The position numbers were made by a program, and so were the translations under genes. Below, in pieces: positions 48,676-48,839 of a stretch of DNA of 48,839 nucleotides (the stretch's first letter is position 1; each line of letters starts with the position of its first letter). Location: positions 1 through 48,839 of the forward strand of contig JAFECH010000002.1 of the NCBI GenBank assembly GCA_018242255.1, in the 5' to 3' direction. This stretch comes from Pseudomonadota bacterium (lineage in GTDB: Bacteria; Pseudomonadota; Alphaproteobacteria; Rhizobiales; Hyphomicrobiaceae). The notes under the pieces were generated by a model. It did no database searches, was not told the DNA's origin, and was given only the letters and a program-made list of their open reading frames with translations.

Positions 48676-48839
48676 CGCCCGCTGACCAAGCTGTTCTACG
48701 TTCCGACGAACCACGTCTGCATGGACTACGAACCGTTCAAGGTCTCGTACACGGCTGGTCAGCCCTACGTTGGCGCTACGCTTTCGATGTTCCCTGGCCC
48801 GGATAAGCCGGAGCGTATGGGTAACTTCATCGCTTGGGA
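48676..48839 (+). pseudogene. xoxF: 5'-truncated XoxF methanol dehydrogenase (fragment, runs off the window)
   Basis: In frame from about 48676 the translation reads [17 protein letters not shown], then [14 protein letters not shown] and RMGNFIAW, which is the well-conserved central-to-C-terminal part of XoxF-type PQQ methanol dehydrogenases (about residue 400 of 600). Everything before it, including the signal peptide, the adjacent-Cys pair and the catalytic Asp, is missing, and a stop codon precedes the homologous part by two codons. It cannot give an active enzyme unless the window joins sequences that are not neighbours in the genome. The rest of the gene lies beyond the window edge. Confidence 0.8.

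Noticed and set aside
1-48839. CRISPR array, tRNA, rRNA, transposase or integrase
   Set aside because: No regular short repeats with spacers, no cloverleaf-like sequence and no transposase or integrase motif was found by reading both strands.

Overview
The window looks like chromosomal DNA of a methylotrophic alphaproteobacterium, most probably Hyphomicrobiales (Hyphomicrobium-like). The reasons are PQQ (quinoprotein) dehydrogenase genes with their accessory proteins, a XoxF-type methanol dehydrogenase fragment, a 3-hydroxybutyrate dehydrogenase, a CsbD/DUF883/PRC-barrel stress gene set, and repeated GGAAC-N16/17-CGTT sequences, which match the alphaproteobacterial general stress response (EcfG) promoter. 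No rRNA, tRNA, CRISPR array, insertion sequence or phage module was seen. The genus is an inference.

Layout. 1-3.5 kb: 5' part of a TonB-dependent receptor with a DUF2946 partner, two membrane proteins, and isopentenyl-diphosphate isomerase. 3.5-13.3 kb: an archipelago of mostly small stress-type genes (CsbD, PRC-barrel, iron-permease-like, PsiF, several short hypotheticals, an MscS channel, an HD hydrolase and a patatin), separated by hairpins and in several cases preceded by EcfG-type promoters. 13.3-16 kb: a sensor kinase/LuxR regulator pair with a phospho-site-less receiver protein beside it. 16-22.6 kb: cupin, YghU-type glutathione enzyme, DUF883 operon, AlkB-like protein and nucleoside transporter. 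23-26 kb: a polysaccharide pyruvyl transferase followed by a PP-loop enzyme, convergent with an ECF sigma gene. 26-34 kb: two related peroxiredoxin-like proteins, a second patatin, DUF302, an MFS transporter, a cupin, 3-hydroxybutyrate dehydrogenase and a LysR regulator. 34-42.4 kb: anaerobic coproporphyrinogen oxidase with an FNR/FixK box, then a minus-strand group (small exported protein, cytochrome c, membrane-anchored PQQ dehydrogenase, third patatin), and a plus-strand NTE-like cyclic-nucleotide-domain patatin. 42.7-48.8 kb: a choloylglycine-hydrolase-like enzyme, a PQQ-dehydrogenase accessory operon (XoxJ-like protein fused to ankyrin repeats, ABC-type binding protein, YVTN propeller, SRPBCC protein) and a 5'-truncated xoxF.

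How it fits together. Two quinoprotein-associated blocks (35.9-40.0 and 44.2-48.8 kb) flank two hydrolases. The PQQ dehydrogenase has the Asp-Trp-Asp arrangement expected of lanthanide-using enzymes and a general-stress promoter directly upstream. The accessory operon and xoxF lose their 5' ends back to back at 48.63-48.68 kb, so that junction is either a rearrangement scar or an assembly error. The most notable possibly undescribed features are: a family of three tiny proteins (5917, 9545, 18381) with a shared W-x3-F / LP...L..L pattern that recalls NepR-type anti-sigma factors; four patatin-fold lipases in one window; the stress-promoter-driven PQQ dehydrogenase/patatin unit; and an orphan sigma-54 promoter with a downstream hairpin but no convincing gene.
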